From assembly GCF_002086815.1 (NCBI RefSeq), contig NZ_MVID01000011.1, positions 1-64,000 of the forward strand: 64,000 nt of DNA. Direction: 5' to 3'. The notes below the pieces were generated by a model. It ran no database searches. It was not told the DNA's origin and saw nothing but the letters and a program-made list of their open reading frames with translations. Numbering within the stretch: position 1 is the stretch's first letter; each line of letters starts with the position of its first letter. The stretch comes from Mycolicibacterium parafortuitum. Lineage in GTDB: Bacteria > Actinomycetota > Actinomycetes > Mycobacteriales > Mycobacteriaceae. The translations under genes and the position numbers were made by a program. This document shows positions 50,743 through 59,356 of the stretch, piece after piece.

Positions 50743-51603
50743 TCAGATGTGGTAGTCGTACCACTTCAGGTAGCCACCGGCGTCGACGCGCAACTGCATG
50801 CCGGTGACGTACCTGGCCTCGTCGGAGACCAACCACAAGATCGCGTTGCTGATGTCCTCTGGCTCGATGAAGTTGACCTTCATCGCCTGCTGCACACCGA
50901 AAACCGGCTCGGCGTCGGCCCGAGTCGGGTTCTCCAGGTCGGGTCGGAACGACTTGTACATCGGCGGGCTCTGCAGCATGTCGGTGTTGCAGTTGGTCGG
51001 ATGAACCACGTTGGCGCGGATGCCGCGCACCGCCAGCTCGGTGGCGAGGTCGTGGACATACTGCGACAGAAGGCGTTTCGACGTCATGTACGCCATGCCG
51101 CCCGGGTCGCCGCCGGGATTGGGCTTGTTGTGGGCGTCCATCAGCGCGGCGGTCGAGCCGGTAGCGACGATCGATGCGCCCTCCTTGAGGTGGGGAAGCG
51201 CAACCTGGATCGCGTTGATCGTGCCGATCAGGTTGGTGTTGATCACGTCGGTCCACGCCTGCAGCGGGGGTTGGCCCTTCATGCCGGCGATACCGGCCTG
51301 GGCGACCACGATGTCGAGGCCGCCGAGCTGCGCGATGCCGTCCTCGAGGGCCTTCTTGAGCTGTGCGGCGTCGCGGACGTCGGCCTTCGCGGTGACGATG
51401 CGCTGCCCCGTCTTCTCGACGAAGGCCGCGGTCTCGTCGAGGTCTTCCTGAGTGGCCATCGGGTAGCCGATGGTGTCGACGTTCTCGCACAGATCGACGG
51501 CGATGATGTCGGCGCCTTCTTCGGCGAGCCGGACTGCGTGGCTGCGGCCCTGGCCGCGTGCCGCGCCCGTGATGAAGGCGATCTTGCCTTGAACCCGTCC
51601 CAT
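50743..51603 (-). CDS. Mycofactocin-coupled SDR oxidoreductase
   Basis: A 286-residue SDR with TGAARGQGRSHAVRLAEEGA, VDLCENV, the extra YPMATQEDLDET segment, TGSTAAL and YMTSK. This start and insertion are the hallmark of the mycofactocin-associated SDR group, whose tightly held NAD is re-oxidised through mycofactocin. It would oxidise an alcohol, perhaps the P450 product. ATG 51603 is followed 33 bases downstream by the ferredoxin gene. Confidence 0.9.
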   Translation of the reverse strand: MGRVQGKIAFITGAARGQGRSHAVRLAEEGADIIAVDLCENVDTIGYPMATQEDLDETAAFVEKTGQRIVTAKADVRDAAQLKKALEDGIAQLGGLDIVVAQAGIAGMKGQPPLQAWTDVINTNLIGTINAIQVALPHLKEGASIVATGSTAALMDAHNKPNPGGDPGGMAYMTSKRLLSQYVHDLATELAVRGIRANVVHPTNCNTDMLQSPPMYKSFRPDLENPTRADAEPVFGVQQAMKVNFIEPEDISNAILWLVSDEARYVTGMQLRVDAGGYLKWYDYHI

Positions 51604-51638
51604 TAACACTCGTCCTTTCGCTGAAATCTGTTGGCTGC

Positions 51639-52358
51639 TCAGGTGTTCCGGCCGCCGTTGACGCCGAGGATCTGGCCGGTGATGTAGCCCGCCTCCTCGG
51701 AGATGAAGAACGCGCACGCCGCGGCGATGTCCTCGGGGCGGCCCATCCGACGCACGGGGGTCTGCTGGATCTGCTTGTCGGTGTCGCCGAGGAAGCCGCG
51801 CTGCTCGGCTTTGCGCAACATCGGGGTGTCGATGAAGCCGGGCGGGACCGCGTTGACCGTGATCCCGTGCGGGCCGTACTCGAGCGCCAGGGACTTGGTG
51901 AGCCCGTTGACCGCTGACTTGGCGGCGACGTAGGGCGACATGAACGGCTGGCCGGAGTGGGTGCTCGACGACGAGATGTTCACGATGCGGCCCCAGCCGG
52001 CCTCGATCATGTCGGGCAGCACGGCCTGCGTGCAGTGGAAGACGCCATTGAGGTTGACGTCGACGACCTTCTGCCATTCGTCGAAGGACAGGTCGAGGAA
52101 CTTCTTGAAACGGTCCAACCCGGCGGCGTTCACCAGCACGGTGACCGGTCCGAGCTCGGCGCGGATCTCGGCGAGCGCCCCGTCGACGGCCGCGCGGTCG
52201 GTGACATCGGCGGCGTAAGAGAACTTCGCATCACCGGGGTTGAGATCGATGATCGCCACCTGCAGACCGTCCGCCCGCAGACGGTCTGCCACCGCGGCGC
52301 CGATACCCGAAGCGCCTCCGGTCACTACTGCGTTCTTCACGCGGCCCTCAGTAGTCAA
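51639..52358 (-). CDS. Short-chain dehydrogenase/reductase
   Basis: A 239-residue classical SDR with TGGASGIGAA, VNAAGLD, NISSSS and YVAAKSA (catalytic Tyr/Lys). Closely related in layout to the SDR at 22241. TTG 52358 is taken as start because GGAAGGA lies upstream; GTG 52340 is an alternative. It is the first gene of the minus-strand SDR-SDR-ferredoxin-P450 operon, and the operator at 52377 covers its promoter. Confidence 0.9.
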   Translation of the reverse strand: MTTEGRVKNAVVTGGASGIGAAVADRLRADGLQVAIIDLNPGDAKFSYAADVTDRAAVDGALAEIRAELGPVTVLVNAAGLDRFKKFLDLSFDEWQKVVDVNLNGVFHCTQAVLPDMIEAGWGRIVNISSSSTHSGQPFMSPYVAAKSAVNGLTKSLALEYGPHGITVNAVPPGFIDTPMLRKAEQRGFLGDTDKQIQQTPVRRMGRPEDIAAACAFFISEEAGYITGQILGVNGGRNT

Positions 52359-52376
52359 GAATCATCCTTCCGAATA

Positions 52377-52394
52377 TGAGAACCGTACTCTCGC
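52377..52394 (-). promoter_or_regulatory. GAGAA-N5-CTCTC operator over SDR promoter
   Basis: TGAGAACCGTACTCTCGC matches the GAGAA-N5-TTCTC pattern with one mismatch. On the minus strand it covers a -10-like TACGGT, 18 bases from TTGCGG. It lies 19 bases before the SDR start. Confidence 0.55.
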
Positions 52395-52503
52395 ATTATG
52401 TGAGACCGCAAGACAAGAGCGGCGGTGTGTTCGCACTGGTGAGACGTCTAGCGCAGGATTGTCGCACCGTTTCCTGCAGGCAGCGGGGGTTCTCGTCATT
52501 TTC

Positions 52504-52547
52504 TTGAGTTCTCATCGTACGAATGTATGATTCGCCGGTGATGAGAA
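52504..52547 (+). promoter_or_regulatory. Promoter and inverted repeat before aldehyde dehydrogenase
   Basis: TTGAGT (52504-52509) and TATGAT (52526-52531) are 16 bases apart. TTCTCATC (52509-52516) and GATGAGAA (52540-52547) form a perfect 8-bp inverted repeat around the -10. The arms contain the TTCTC/GAGAA half-sites seen in the shared operator, but with a much wider spacing. Confidence 0.5.
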
Positions 52548-52606
52548 TGCAGTTTCCATCACATACGGACACTTCCCGCCGGTGACGTCACAGCACGAGG
52601 AGGATG

Positions 52607-54109
52607 ATGCAGGAAACAGCCACGATCTCGGGTGACAGCGGCAGCGCTCAGGCAGAGGATCAGCCTGCCCAACGCCGCCTTCTCATCGGCGGGCGGCTCA
52701 TCGAGAGCGAGCGGACGTTTCCTTCGCTGAATCCAGCCACCGGCGAGGTGCTCGGGTATGCCCCCGATGCGGGCGTCGCCGACGCCGAGGCCGCGGTCGC
52801 GGCGGCGCGTGCGGCGTTCGACGCGGGGGACTGGGCCACCGACACCGCACTGCGGATCCGTTGCCTGGAGCAGCTCCATGCCGCGCTGATCGAGCACCGT
52901 GACGAGCTCGCGGAACTGACCATCGCCGAAGTCGGCGCCACCCCGGCGCTGTGCCAGGGCGCGCAGTTGGACCAGCCGATCGCAATCGTGCGGTACTACG
53001 CCGACCTGCTGAAGACGTATCCGCTGAGCGAGGACCTCGGCAACATCGAGAGCCGCGGCATGCAGCACCACCGCTGGGTCGAGAAGGAGGCCGCGGGCGT
53101 CGTCGCCGCGATCATCGCCTACAACTATCCGAACCAGTTGGCCTTGGCCAAGCTCGCGCCGGCACTGGCGGCGGGCTGCACCCTTGTGCTCAAGTCGGCC
53201 CCTGACACCCCGCTCGTCACGCTCGCGCTCGGCGAGCTGATCGCCAACCACACCGACATCCCGCCCGGTGTGGTCAACGTGCTTTCCGGCGCCGACCCGG
53301 CCGTCGGCGCGGCGCTGACCACCAGCCCCGACGTCGACATGGTCACCTTCACCGGATCGACCCCGACCGGGCGCGCGATCATGGCCGCCGCCAGCGGAAC
53401 GCTGAAGAAGGTTTTCCTCGAACTCGGCGGCAAGTCGGCGGCCATCGTCCTCGACGACGCCGACTTCAACACCGCCGCGCTGTTCTCCGCGTTCAGCATG
53501 GTCACCCACGCCGGGCAGGGCTGTGCGCTGACCTCGCGGCTGCTGGTGCCGCGCAAGCACAAGGACGAGATCGTCGAGTTGGTCAAGAACAACTTCGGAC
53601 TCGTGCGGCTGGGAAACCCGGCGGATCCGTCGACTTACATGGGTCCGCTGATCAGCGAGAAGCAGCGCGACAAGGTCGACGGCATGGTGCAGCGCGCGGT
53701 GGCCGCCGGGGCCACCCTGGTCACCGGCGGCGAGAAGGTCGACCCGGGCTACTTCTATACGCCGACCCTGCTCGCCGACGTCGATCCCGACAGCGAGATC
53801 GCCCAGGAGGAGGTGTTCGGCCCGGTGCTGGCCGTCATCGCCTACGAGGACGACGACGACGCGGTGCGCATCGCGAACCACTCCATCTATGGGCTGTCGG
53901 GTGCGGTGTTCGGCAGCCAGGAGCGCGCGCTGGCGGTGGCACGGCGCATCCGTACCGGCACGTTCTCGATCAACGGTGGCAACTACTTCAGCCCCGACAG
54001 CCCGTTCGGCGGCTACAAACAGTCCGGCATCGGCAGGGAGATGGGCAGGGCCGGCCTGGAGGAGTTCTTGGAATCGAAGACTTTCGCAACGGTGGTGGAA
54101 CAAGCATGA
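52607..54109 (+). CDS. NAD(P)-dependent aldehyde dehydrogenase
   Basis: A 500-residue aldehyde dehydrogenase with IIAYNYPNQ (catalytic Asn), FTGSTPTG, FLELGGKSA (general-base Glu), HAGQGCALTSR (nucleophile Cys) and FGGYKQSGIG. It would oxidise an aldehyde made by the SDR/P450 steps to an acid. ATG 52607 is used; ATG 52604 abuts the GAGGAGG site. It overlaps the CoA-transferase by ATGA, giving a logical aldehyde-acid-CoA ester order. Confidence 0.93.
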   Translation: MQETATISGDSGSAQAEDQPAQRRLLIGGRLIESERTFPSLNPATGEVLGYAPDAGVADAEAAVAAARAAFDAGDWATDTALRIRCLEQLHAALIEHRDELAELTIAEVGATPALCQGAQLDQPIAIVRYYADLLKTYPLSEDLGNIESRGMQHHRWVEKEAAGVVAAIIAYNYPNQLALAKLAPALAAGCTLVLKSAPDTPLVTLALGELIANHTDIPPGVVNVLSGADPAVGAALTTSPDVDMVTFTGSTPTGRAIMAAASGTLKKVFLELGGKSAAIVLDDADFNTAALFSAFSMVTHAGQGCALTSRLLVPRKHKDEIVELVKNNFGLVRLGNPADPSTYMGPLISEKQRDKVDGMVQRAVAAGATLVTGGEKVDPGYFYTPTLLADVDPDSEIAQEEVFGPVLAVIAYEDDDDAVRIANHSIYGLSGAVFGSQERALAVARRIRTGTFSINGGNYFSPDSPFGGYKQSGIGREMGRAGLEEFLESKTFATVVEQA

Positions 54110-55314
54110 GTAAGCCATTGGACGGCATCCGGGTGCTTGAGGTCGCGATGTACGGCTTCGTCCCGTCGGCGGGCGCGGTGCTCGCCGAATGGGGCGCCGA
54201 CGTGGTCAAGGTCGAGCACGCCGTCACCGGCGACCCGCAACGCGGCCTGCGCCAGACCGGCCTGTTGCGGGTGGAGGGCGACCCGAACCCGAACATCGAG
54301 CACGCCAACCGCCTCAAGCGCAGCATCGGCCTGGACATGACGGTCCCCGAGGGCAAAGAGGTGCTTCTGGAACTGGCGCGTCGCTCCGATGTGTTCCTGA
54401 CCAGCTTCCTGCCCGGTCACCGGCAGAAGTTCGGAATCGACGTCGACGACATCCGCGCCGTCAACCCGAAGATCATCTATGCCCGTGGCAGCGCGCTCGG
54501 ACCGCGCGGCACGGAGTCGGTCAAGGGTGGCTACGACATGACCGCATTCTGGTGCAGGGCAGGCACTGCCGCCACGATCACGCCGCCGGGCACCCCGGGC
54601 ATGGTCGGCCCGCCCGGACCGGCCTACGGCGACACCATCTCCGGCACCAACCTCGCCGGCGGCATCGCCGCGGCGCTGCTCAAGCGGGAACGCTCCGGTG
54701 AACCGTCGGTCGTCGACGTGTCTCTGCTCGGCAGCGGACTGTGGGCGATGGGCCACACGGTGGCGCTGACCAAGCATCTCGGTGAGCGCATGGAGGCCTT
54801 CCCGCCGGGTGTGCACGGTTCACCGATCAACCCGCTTGTCGGGTTGTACGCGACGGCCGACGGCCGCTACATCTCCTTCGTGATGATGCAGCCGACCAAG
54901 TTCTGGGCCGATGTCTGCAAGCACATGGATCTCGACGAGCTCGCCGACGACCCGCGGTTCGCGACCGCCGAGTCCATCGCCGAGAACACCGAAACGGGAG
55001 TGGAGGTCCTGTCCGAGGCGATGGCCAAGCGCACGCTCGCCGAGTGGAGTGAGCGGTTCGCGACGCTGGCCGGGCCGTGGGCCCCGGTGCAGGACACCCT
55101 GCAGGCGGCCGAGGACGCCCAGGTGCGTGCCAACGAATACCTGGTCCAGGCAGGCGAACTCGAGCTGGTGGCCAACCCGGTGCAGTTCGACGTCGCCGCG
55201 CCCGTGTCGGGTCCGGCGCCCGGATTCGCCGAGCAGACCGACGATATCCTCGTCGAACTCGGCCTGGACTGGGACCGCATCATCGAGCTCAAGACCGCCG
55301 GCGCGGTCACCTGA
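54106..55314 (+). CDS. CaiB/BaiF-type (class III) CoA-transferase
   Basis: A 402-residue class III CoA-transferase with GIRVLEVAMYGFVPSAGAV, WGADVVKVEHA and the likely catalytic Asp in PAYGDTISGT. It is only distantly similar to the enzyme at 1445. Coupled to the aldehyde dehydrogenase by ATGA, it should convert the acid product to its CoA ester for the thiolase/DUF35 step that follows. Confidence 0.9.
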   Translation: MSKPLDGIRVLEVAMYGFVPSAGAVLAEWGADVVKVEHAVTGDPQRGLRQTGLLRVEGDPNPNIEHANRLKRSIGLDMTVPEGKEVLLELARRSDVFLTSFLPGHRQKFGIDVDDIRAVNPKIIYARGSALGPRGTESVKGGYDMTAFWCRAGTAATITPPGTPGMVGPPGPAYGDTISGTNLAGGIAAALLKRERSGEPSVVDVSLLGSGLWAMGHTVALTKHLGERMEAFPPGVHGSPINPLVGLYATADGRYISFVMMQPTKFWADVCKHMDLDELADDPRFATAESIAENTETGVEVLSEAMAKRTLAEWSERFATLAGPWAPVQDTLQAAEDAQVRANEYLVQAGELELVANPVQFDVAAPVSGPAPGFAEQTDDILVELGLDWDRIIELKTAGAVT

Positions 55315-55346
55315 CCGTCCACGGTCGAGATCTGGAGAAACTGTCA

Positions 55347-56522
55347 ATGCCCTACGTCGCGTCCGTCGGCACGTACCTCCCGTGCTGGGGTTCGGCCGTA
55401 CATCGGGTCGCCGGCGACGACGAGGACGCCGTCACGATGGCGGTCGAGGCGGGTAGGGCAGCGCTGACCGAAGCCGGCGCGGTCGAGCGGGTGGTGCTGG
55501 TCAGTCGCGATCTGCCGCTGCTGGAAAGTAGCAATGCCGCAGTGCTTCTCGCCGGGCTCGGACTCGACCCGGAGCTGGAGGTCGACGAACGCCTCGGCGG
55601 TGCGCCGGCCACCGTCGACGCCCTCAGCTCCGCGCGTCCACGCACGCTGATCATCGGTGCCGACCTGGCGCCCGCCGGCGCGGCGGCGATCCTGACCGCC
55701 GAACGGGGTCTGCAGGTGCGCACCGCCGCTCGTGTCGCGCGCAGCCTTCCGGTACGCACCCGCAACGCGACCGGCGACGTGCACGACTACGGCGACCCAC
55801 GGCTGCTGCACGAGCGCGGGTTGATCGCCTCGCTGGCCGCGGCGTGGCTGGACACCCCGGTGGCGATCGCCGGCGTCGACCACGCACGAGCGGTCGAACT
55901 GTGCCTGCCCGGACCGCCGGTGCTGCCGACCACCGGCGCCAGTGCCAGCCTGTTCGCGCTGGCCGGACTCGCCGAGCAGGGCAAGGCAGGCCCGCTGGTG
56001 GCCGTCGAGCAGGCCATTCTGTCCGGCATCAGCGTCAGCGGTGGCAGCGCCCGAATCCACCGGCGGGAGCCGCAGCCGCAGTCCCAACTTGACGGTGGCC
56101 AGGTGTCCGGCGCGGAGATCCCGATCTCGCTGGCCGCCTACGAGCGGGCGTTCGAGGCGAAAGTGCGTTGGGAGGCGGGGCGATTCGCCGGGTCCGGTGA
56201 GCTGGACTTTCCGCCGCGCTACCGGGTCAGCGACGACGGGGCGTTGGCCACCGATTACGAGCTTGTGCCGCTGCCACGCACCGGCACCGTCTACACCGAG
56301 ACCACGGTGAACATCCCGGTGCCCGGGCTGCGCACGCCGTACTCGTTGGTCATCGTCGAGCTCGACGGTGTCGGGGTGCGTGCGCTGGTGAAGGTCACCG
56401 GCGCCACGCCGGGCGCCGTCGACATCGGGGACCGCGGCCGGCTGGCGTTGCGCCGGGTGGCAGTGCGCTCCGGGGTGCCCGACTACGGCTACGCGTTCGA
56501 GCCGGACCGGGGTGCGGCGTGA
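55347..56522 (+). CDS. HMG-CoA-synthase-like/DUF35 OB-fold two-domain protein
   Basis: A 391-residue protein. The first 260 residues resemble a decayed KASIII/HMG-CoA-synthase fold (ASVGTYLPCWG, TTGASASLFALAGLA). The last 90 form a DUF35 OB-fold (YTETTVNIPVPGLRTPYSLV, VDIGDRGRLALRRV). The zinc-ribbon Cys pairs of DUF35 are absent. It overlaps the thiolase gene by GTGA, and the pair looks like a DUF35-thiolase complex. Confidence 0.8.
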   Translation: MPYVASVGTYLPCWGSAVHRVAGDDEDAVTMAVEAGRAALTEAGAVERVVLVSRDLPLLESSNAAVLLAGLGLDPELEVDERLGGAPATVDALSSARPRTLIIGADLAPAGAAAILTAERGLQVRTAARVARSLPVRTRNATGDVHDYGDPRLLHERGLIASLAAAWLDTPVAIAGVDHARAVELCLPGPPVLPTTGASASLFALAGLAEQGKAGPLVAVEQAILSGISVSGGSARIHRREPQPQSQLDGGQVSGAEIPISLAAYERAFEAKVRWEAGRFAGSGELDFPPRYRVSDDGALATDYELVPLPRTGTVYTETTVNIPVPGLRTPYSLVIVELDGVGVRALVKVTGATPGAVDIGDRGRLALRRVAVRSGVPDYGYAFEPDRGAA

Positions 56523-57682
56523 GGCGCGTCGCGATCGTCGGGGCGGGAATGACGCCGTTTGCCGAGCATTTCGCGCTGGGCATCAAAGATCTGCTGCCGA
56601 TGGCTTTCTCGGAGTGTGCGGCCACCGTCGACAAGGGCCTGGCCAAAAGTGACCTGCAGGCCGCGTGGTTCGGTGCGATGGGCACCGCCGACGGATTCCC
56701 GTCCGGAATCCTCGCCGACACGCTGGGTCTGCCCGACCTGCCGGTCACGCGGATTGAGAACTCCTGCGCGACCGGTCATGACGCGATCCGCAACGCGTTG
56801 TTCGGGGTTGCTTCCGGCGCGTTCGACGTCGCTCTGGTCGTCGGTGCGGATAAGCTGCGCGACACCACATCCGCGGACATGCTCTGGGAGTGGGAGGCCA
56901 TGGCACGCGATATGGCCTGGGATTTTCCCCTCGGCTTGGTCGCTCCCGCTGGATTCGCCTTACATGTTCGTCGATATCTCCACGAATCTCCGGCAACTGA
57001 AGAACACTTAGCCATGGTGGCGGTCAAGAACCACCGACACGGAGTGAACAACCCCAAAGCGCGGCTGCGCTTCGAGATCACGATGGAGCAGGCACTGAAC
57101 GCACCAACGGTGGTGACCCCGTTCCGGATGTATGACTGCGCGCCGCAGAGTGACGGTGCCGCAGCGCTTGTGATCGCCGCGGAGGAGGTCGTGGATCGGT
57201 TCACCGACCGGCCGGTCTGGATCCGCGGCGTCGGGCTGGGGCTGGATTCGGTGATGCACCAGCACAAGCCGGACATGACTACGTTCCCGGCCACCACGAG
57301 GGCGGCGAAGCAGGCGTTTTCGATGGCGGGCCTGACCCCGTCGGACGTCGACGTCGCCGAGGTGCACGACTTCCTGACCGGTATCGAGCTGATGAGCTAC
57401 GAGGACCTCGGCTTCGCCGAGAGGCTCGGTGGCTACAAACTTCTGGAGGCCGAGGTGACCAGCGTCGGAGGAGCCCTGCCGGTGAACCCCAGTGGCGGGC
57501 TCAAAGCCAAGGGGCATCCGCCGGGCGCGACCGGGGTGGCCCAGTGCGTCGAGTTGTTCGTCCAGCTGCGCGGCGAGGCGGTCAACCAGGTCGACGGCGC
57601 ACGAATCGGACTGGCGCACACTATCGGCGGCCCGACGGCCGTCTCGGCGGTGACGCTGCTGGAGGGTCCCGATGGCGGTTAA
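56519..57682 (+). CDS. SCP2/lipid-transfer-type thiolase
   Basis: A 387-residue thiolase-like protein with active Cys in IENSCATGHDA, AEVHDFLTG (His) and GGLKAKGHPPGATG (second His), so it should be catalytic. SCP2-type thiolases act on branched or ring-bearing 3-oxoacyl-CoAs, and some are aldolases. GTG 56519 is coupled to the DUF35 protein. The stretch 56935-57010 has unusually AT-rich codons, with two TTA leucines. Its end overlaps yrbEA by 11 bases. Confidence 0.9.
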   Translation: MRRVAIVGAGMTPFAEHFALGIKDLLPMAFSECAATVDKGLAKSDLQAAWFGAMGTADGFPSGILADTLGLPDLPVTRIENSCATGHDAIRNALFGVASGAFDVALVVGADKLRDTTSADMLWEWEAMARDMAWDFPLGLVAPAGFALHVRRYLHESPATEEHLAMVAVKNHRHGVNNPKARLRFEITMEQALNAPTVVTPFRMYDCAPQSDGAAALVIAAEEVVDRFTDRPVWIRGVGLGLDSVMHQHKPDMTTFPATTRAAKQAFSMAGLTPSDVDVAEVHDFLTGIELMSYEDLGFAERLGGYKLLEAEVTSVGGALPVNPSGGLKAKGHPPGATGVAQCVELFVQLRGEAVNQVDGARIGLAHTIGGPTAVSAVTLLEGPDGG

Positions 57683-58481
57683 AGGACCGGAACGGTGGAC
57701 GACCGGGATCTCGCTTCCCAACGGTTTGTCGGGTGCGATGCAGGCCGTCGGCGGATTCTTCTCGATGGCGCTCGACGCGGTGCGCTATGTGTTCGTGCGG
57801 CCGTTCCAGTGGCGGGAGTTCCTGGAGCAGTGCTGGTTCGTGGCGAAGGTGTCGATGGCCCCGACGCTGCTGGTGGCGATCCCGTTCACCGTGCTGGTGT
57901 CGTTCACACTGAACATCCTGCTGCGGGAGCTCGGTGCGGCGGATCTGTCCGGGGCGGGCGCGGCGTTCGGCGCGGTCACCCAGGTCGGCCCGCTGGTGAC
58001 GGTGCTGATCGTCGCCGGCGCGGGCGCGACGGCGATGTGCGCTGATCTGGGGTCGCGCACCATCCGGGAGGAGATCGACGCGATGGAGGTGCTGGGCATC
58101 AACCCGGTCCAGCGCCTCGTGACACCCAGGATGCTCGCCGCGGGGTTGGTCGCGCTGCTGCTCAACAGCCTGGTGGTGATCATCGGCATCCTCGGCGGCT
58201 ACTTCTTCTCGGTGTTCGTCCAGGACGTGAACCCGGGTGCCTTCGCCGCGGGAATCACGCTGCTGACCGGCGTGCCCGAGGTGATCATCTCGTGCATCAA
58301 GGCCGCGCTGTTCGGTCTGATCGCAGGACTGGTGGCGTGCTATCGCGGGCTGACCATCACCGGCGGCGGCGCCAAGGCCGTCGGTAACGCGGTCAACGAA
58401 ACGGTGGTGTACGCGTTCATGGCGCTGTTCGTGATCAACGTGGTCGTCACGGCCATCGGCATCCGGATGACGACGGGCTAG
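57672..58481 (+). CDS. yrbEA: YrbEA, Mce-system permease (MlaE family)
   Basis: A 269-residue integral membrane permease of the MlaE family, half of the inner-membrane channel of an Mce lipid importer. The conserved cytoplasmic loop REEIDAMEVLGINPVQRLV, which contacts the ATPase, is present, with about five to six hydrophobic helices around it. ATG 57672 lies within the end of the thiolase gene, so the Mce operon is fused transcriptionally to the catabolic genes. Confidence 0.93.
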   Translation: MAVKGPERWTTGISLPNGLSGAMQAVGGFFSMALDAVRYVFVRPFQWREFLEQCWFVAKVSMAPTLLVAIPFTVLVSFTLNILLRELGAADLSGAGAAFGAVTQVGPLVTVLIVAGAGATAMCADLGSRTIREEIDAMEVLGINPVQRLVTPRMLAAGLVALLLNSLVVIIGILGGYFFSVFVQDVNPGAFAAGITLLTGVPEVIISCIKAALFGLIAGLVACYRGLTITGGGAKAVGNAVNETVVYAFMALFVINVVVTAIGIRMTTG

Positions 58482-58488
58482 GAACGAT

Positions 58489-59346
58489 ATGGGTACTTCA
58501 GCAGTCATCCGGTCGCGGTTCCCGCGGCTCGTCGACCATCTGGGCCGGCCGATCTCACTGCTCGGCCGCCTCGGCGATCACGTGCTGTTCTACGGCCGCG
58601 CGATCGCGGGTGTGCCCCATGCGGCGGTGCACTTCCGCAAGGAGATCATCCGGTTGATCGCCGAGATCTCCATGGGTGCGGGCACGTTGGCGATGATCGG
58701 CGGCACCGTGGTGATCGTCGGCTTCTTGACCCTGGCCGCGGGCGGCACACTGGCGATCCAGGGTTACAGCTCGCTGGGCAACATCGGTATCGAAGCACTG
58801 ACCGGATTCCTGGCCGCGTTCATCAACGTGCGCATCGCCGCACCAGTGGTCGCCGGGATCGGGCTGGCCGCGACGTTCGGTGCCGGGGTGACCGCGCAGT
58901 TGGGCGCGATGCGGATCAACGAGGAGATCGACGCGCTGGAGTCGATGGGGATCCGGCCGGTCGAATACCTGGTGTCGACACGCATCGTGGCCGGCATGGT
59001 CGCCATCACTCCGCTGTACTCGATCGCGGTGATCCTGTCGTTCGTGGCGTCGCAGTTCACCACCGTGGTGTTGTTCGGACAGTCCGGTGGACTCTACGAC
59101 CACTACTTCGACACGTTCCTGAACCCGATCGACCTCCTGTGGTCGTTCCTGCAGGCCGTACTGATGGCGATCGCGATCCTGTTGGTGCACACCTACTTCG
59201 GCTACTTCGCCTCGGGTGGACCCTCGGGCGTGGGTGCCGCGGTCGGTAACGCGGTGCGCACCTCCCTGGTCGTTGTGGTGTCGGTGACACTGCTGGTGTC
59301 GCTGTCCATCTACGGTTCCAACGGCAACTTCAACCTGTCGGGCTAG
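58489..59346 (+). CDS. yrbEB: YrbEB, Mce-system permease (MlaE family)
   Basis: A 285-residue second MlaE-family permease with the loop NEEIDALESMGIRPVEYLV and several membrane helices (AMIGGTVVIVGFLTLAAGG, LLWSFLQAVLMAIAILLV). It starts 7 bases after yrbEA and should form the heterodimeric channel with it. No MceG/MlaF ATPase gene is in the window; in mycobacteria it is encoded elsewhere. Confidence 0.93.
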   Translation: MGTSAVIRSRFPRLVDHLGRPISLLGRLGDHVLFYGRAIAGVPHAAVHFRKEIIRLIAEISMGAGTLAMIGGTVVIVGFLTLAAGGTLAIQGYSSLGNIGIEALTGFLAAFINVRIAAPVVAGIGLAATFGAGVTAQLGAMRINEEIDALESMGIRPVEYLVSTRIVAGMVAITPLYSIAVILSFVASQFTTVVLFGQSGGLYDHYFDTFLNPIDLLWSFLQAVLMAIAILLVHTYFGYFASGGPSGVGAAVGNAVRTSLVVVVSVTLLVSLSIYGSNGNFNLSG

Positions 59347-59356
59347 GGGAGACGAG

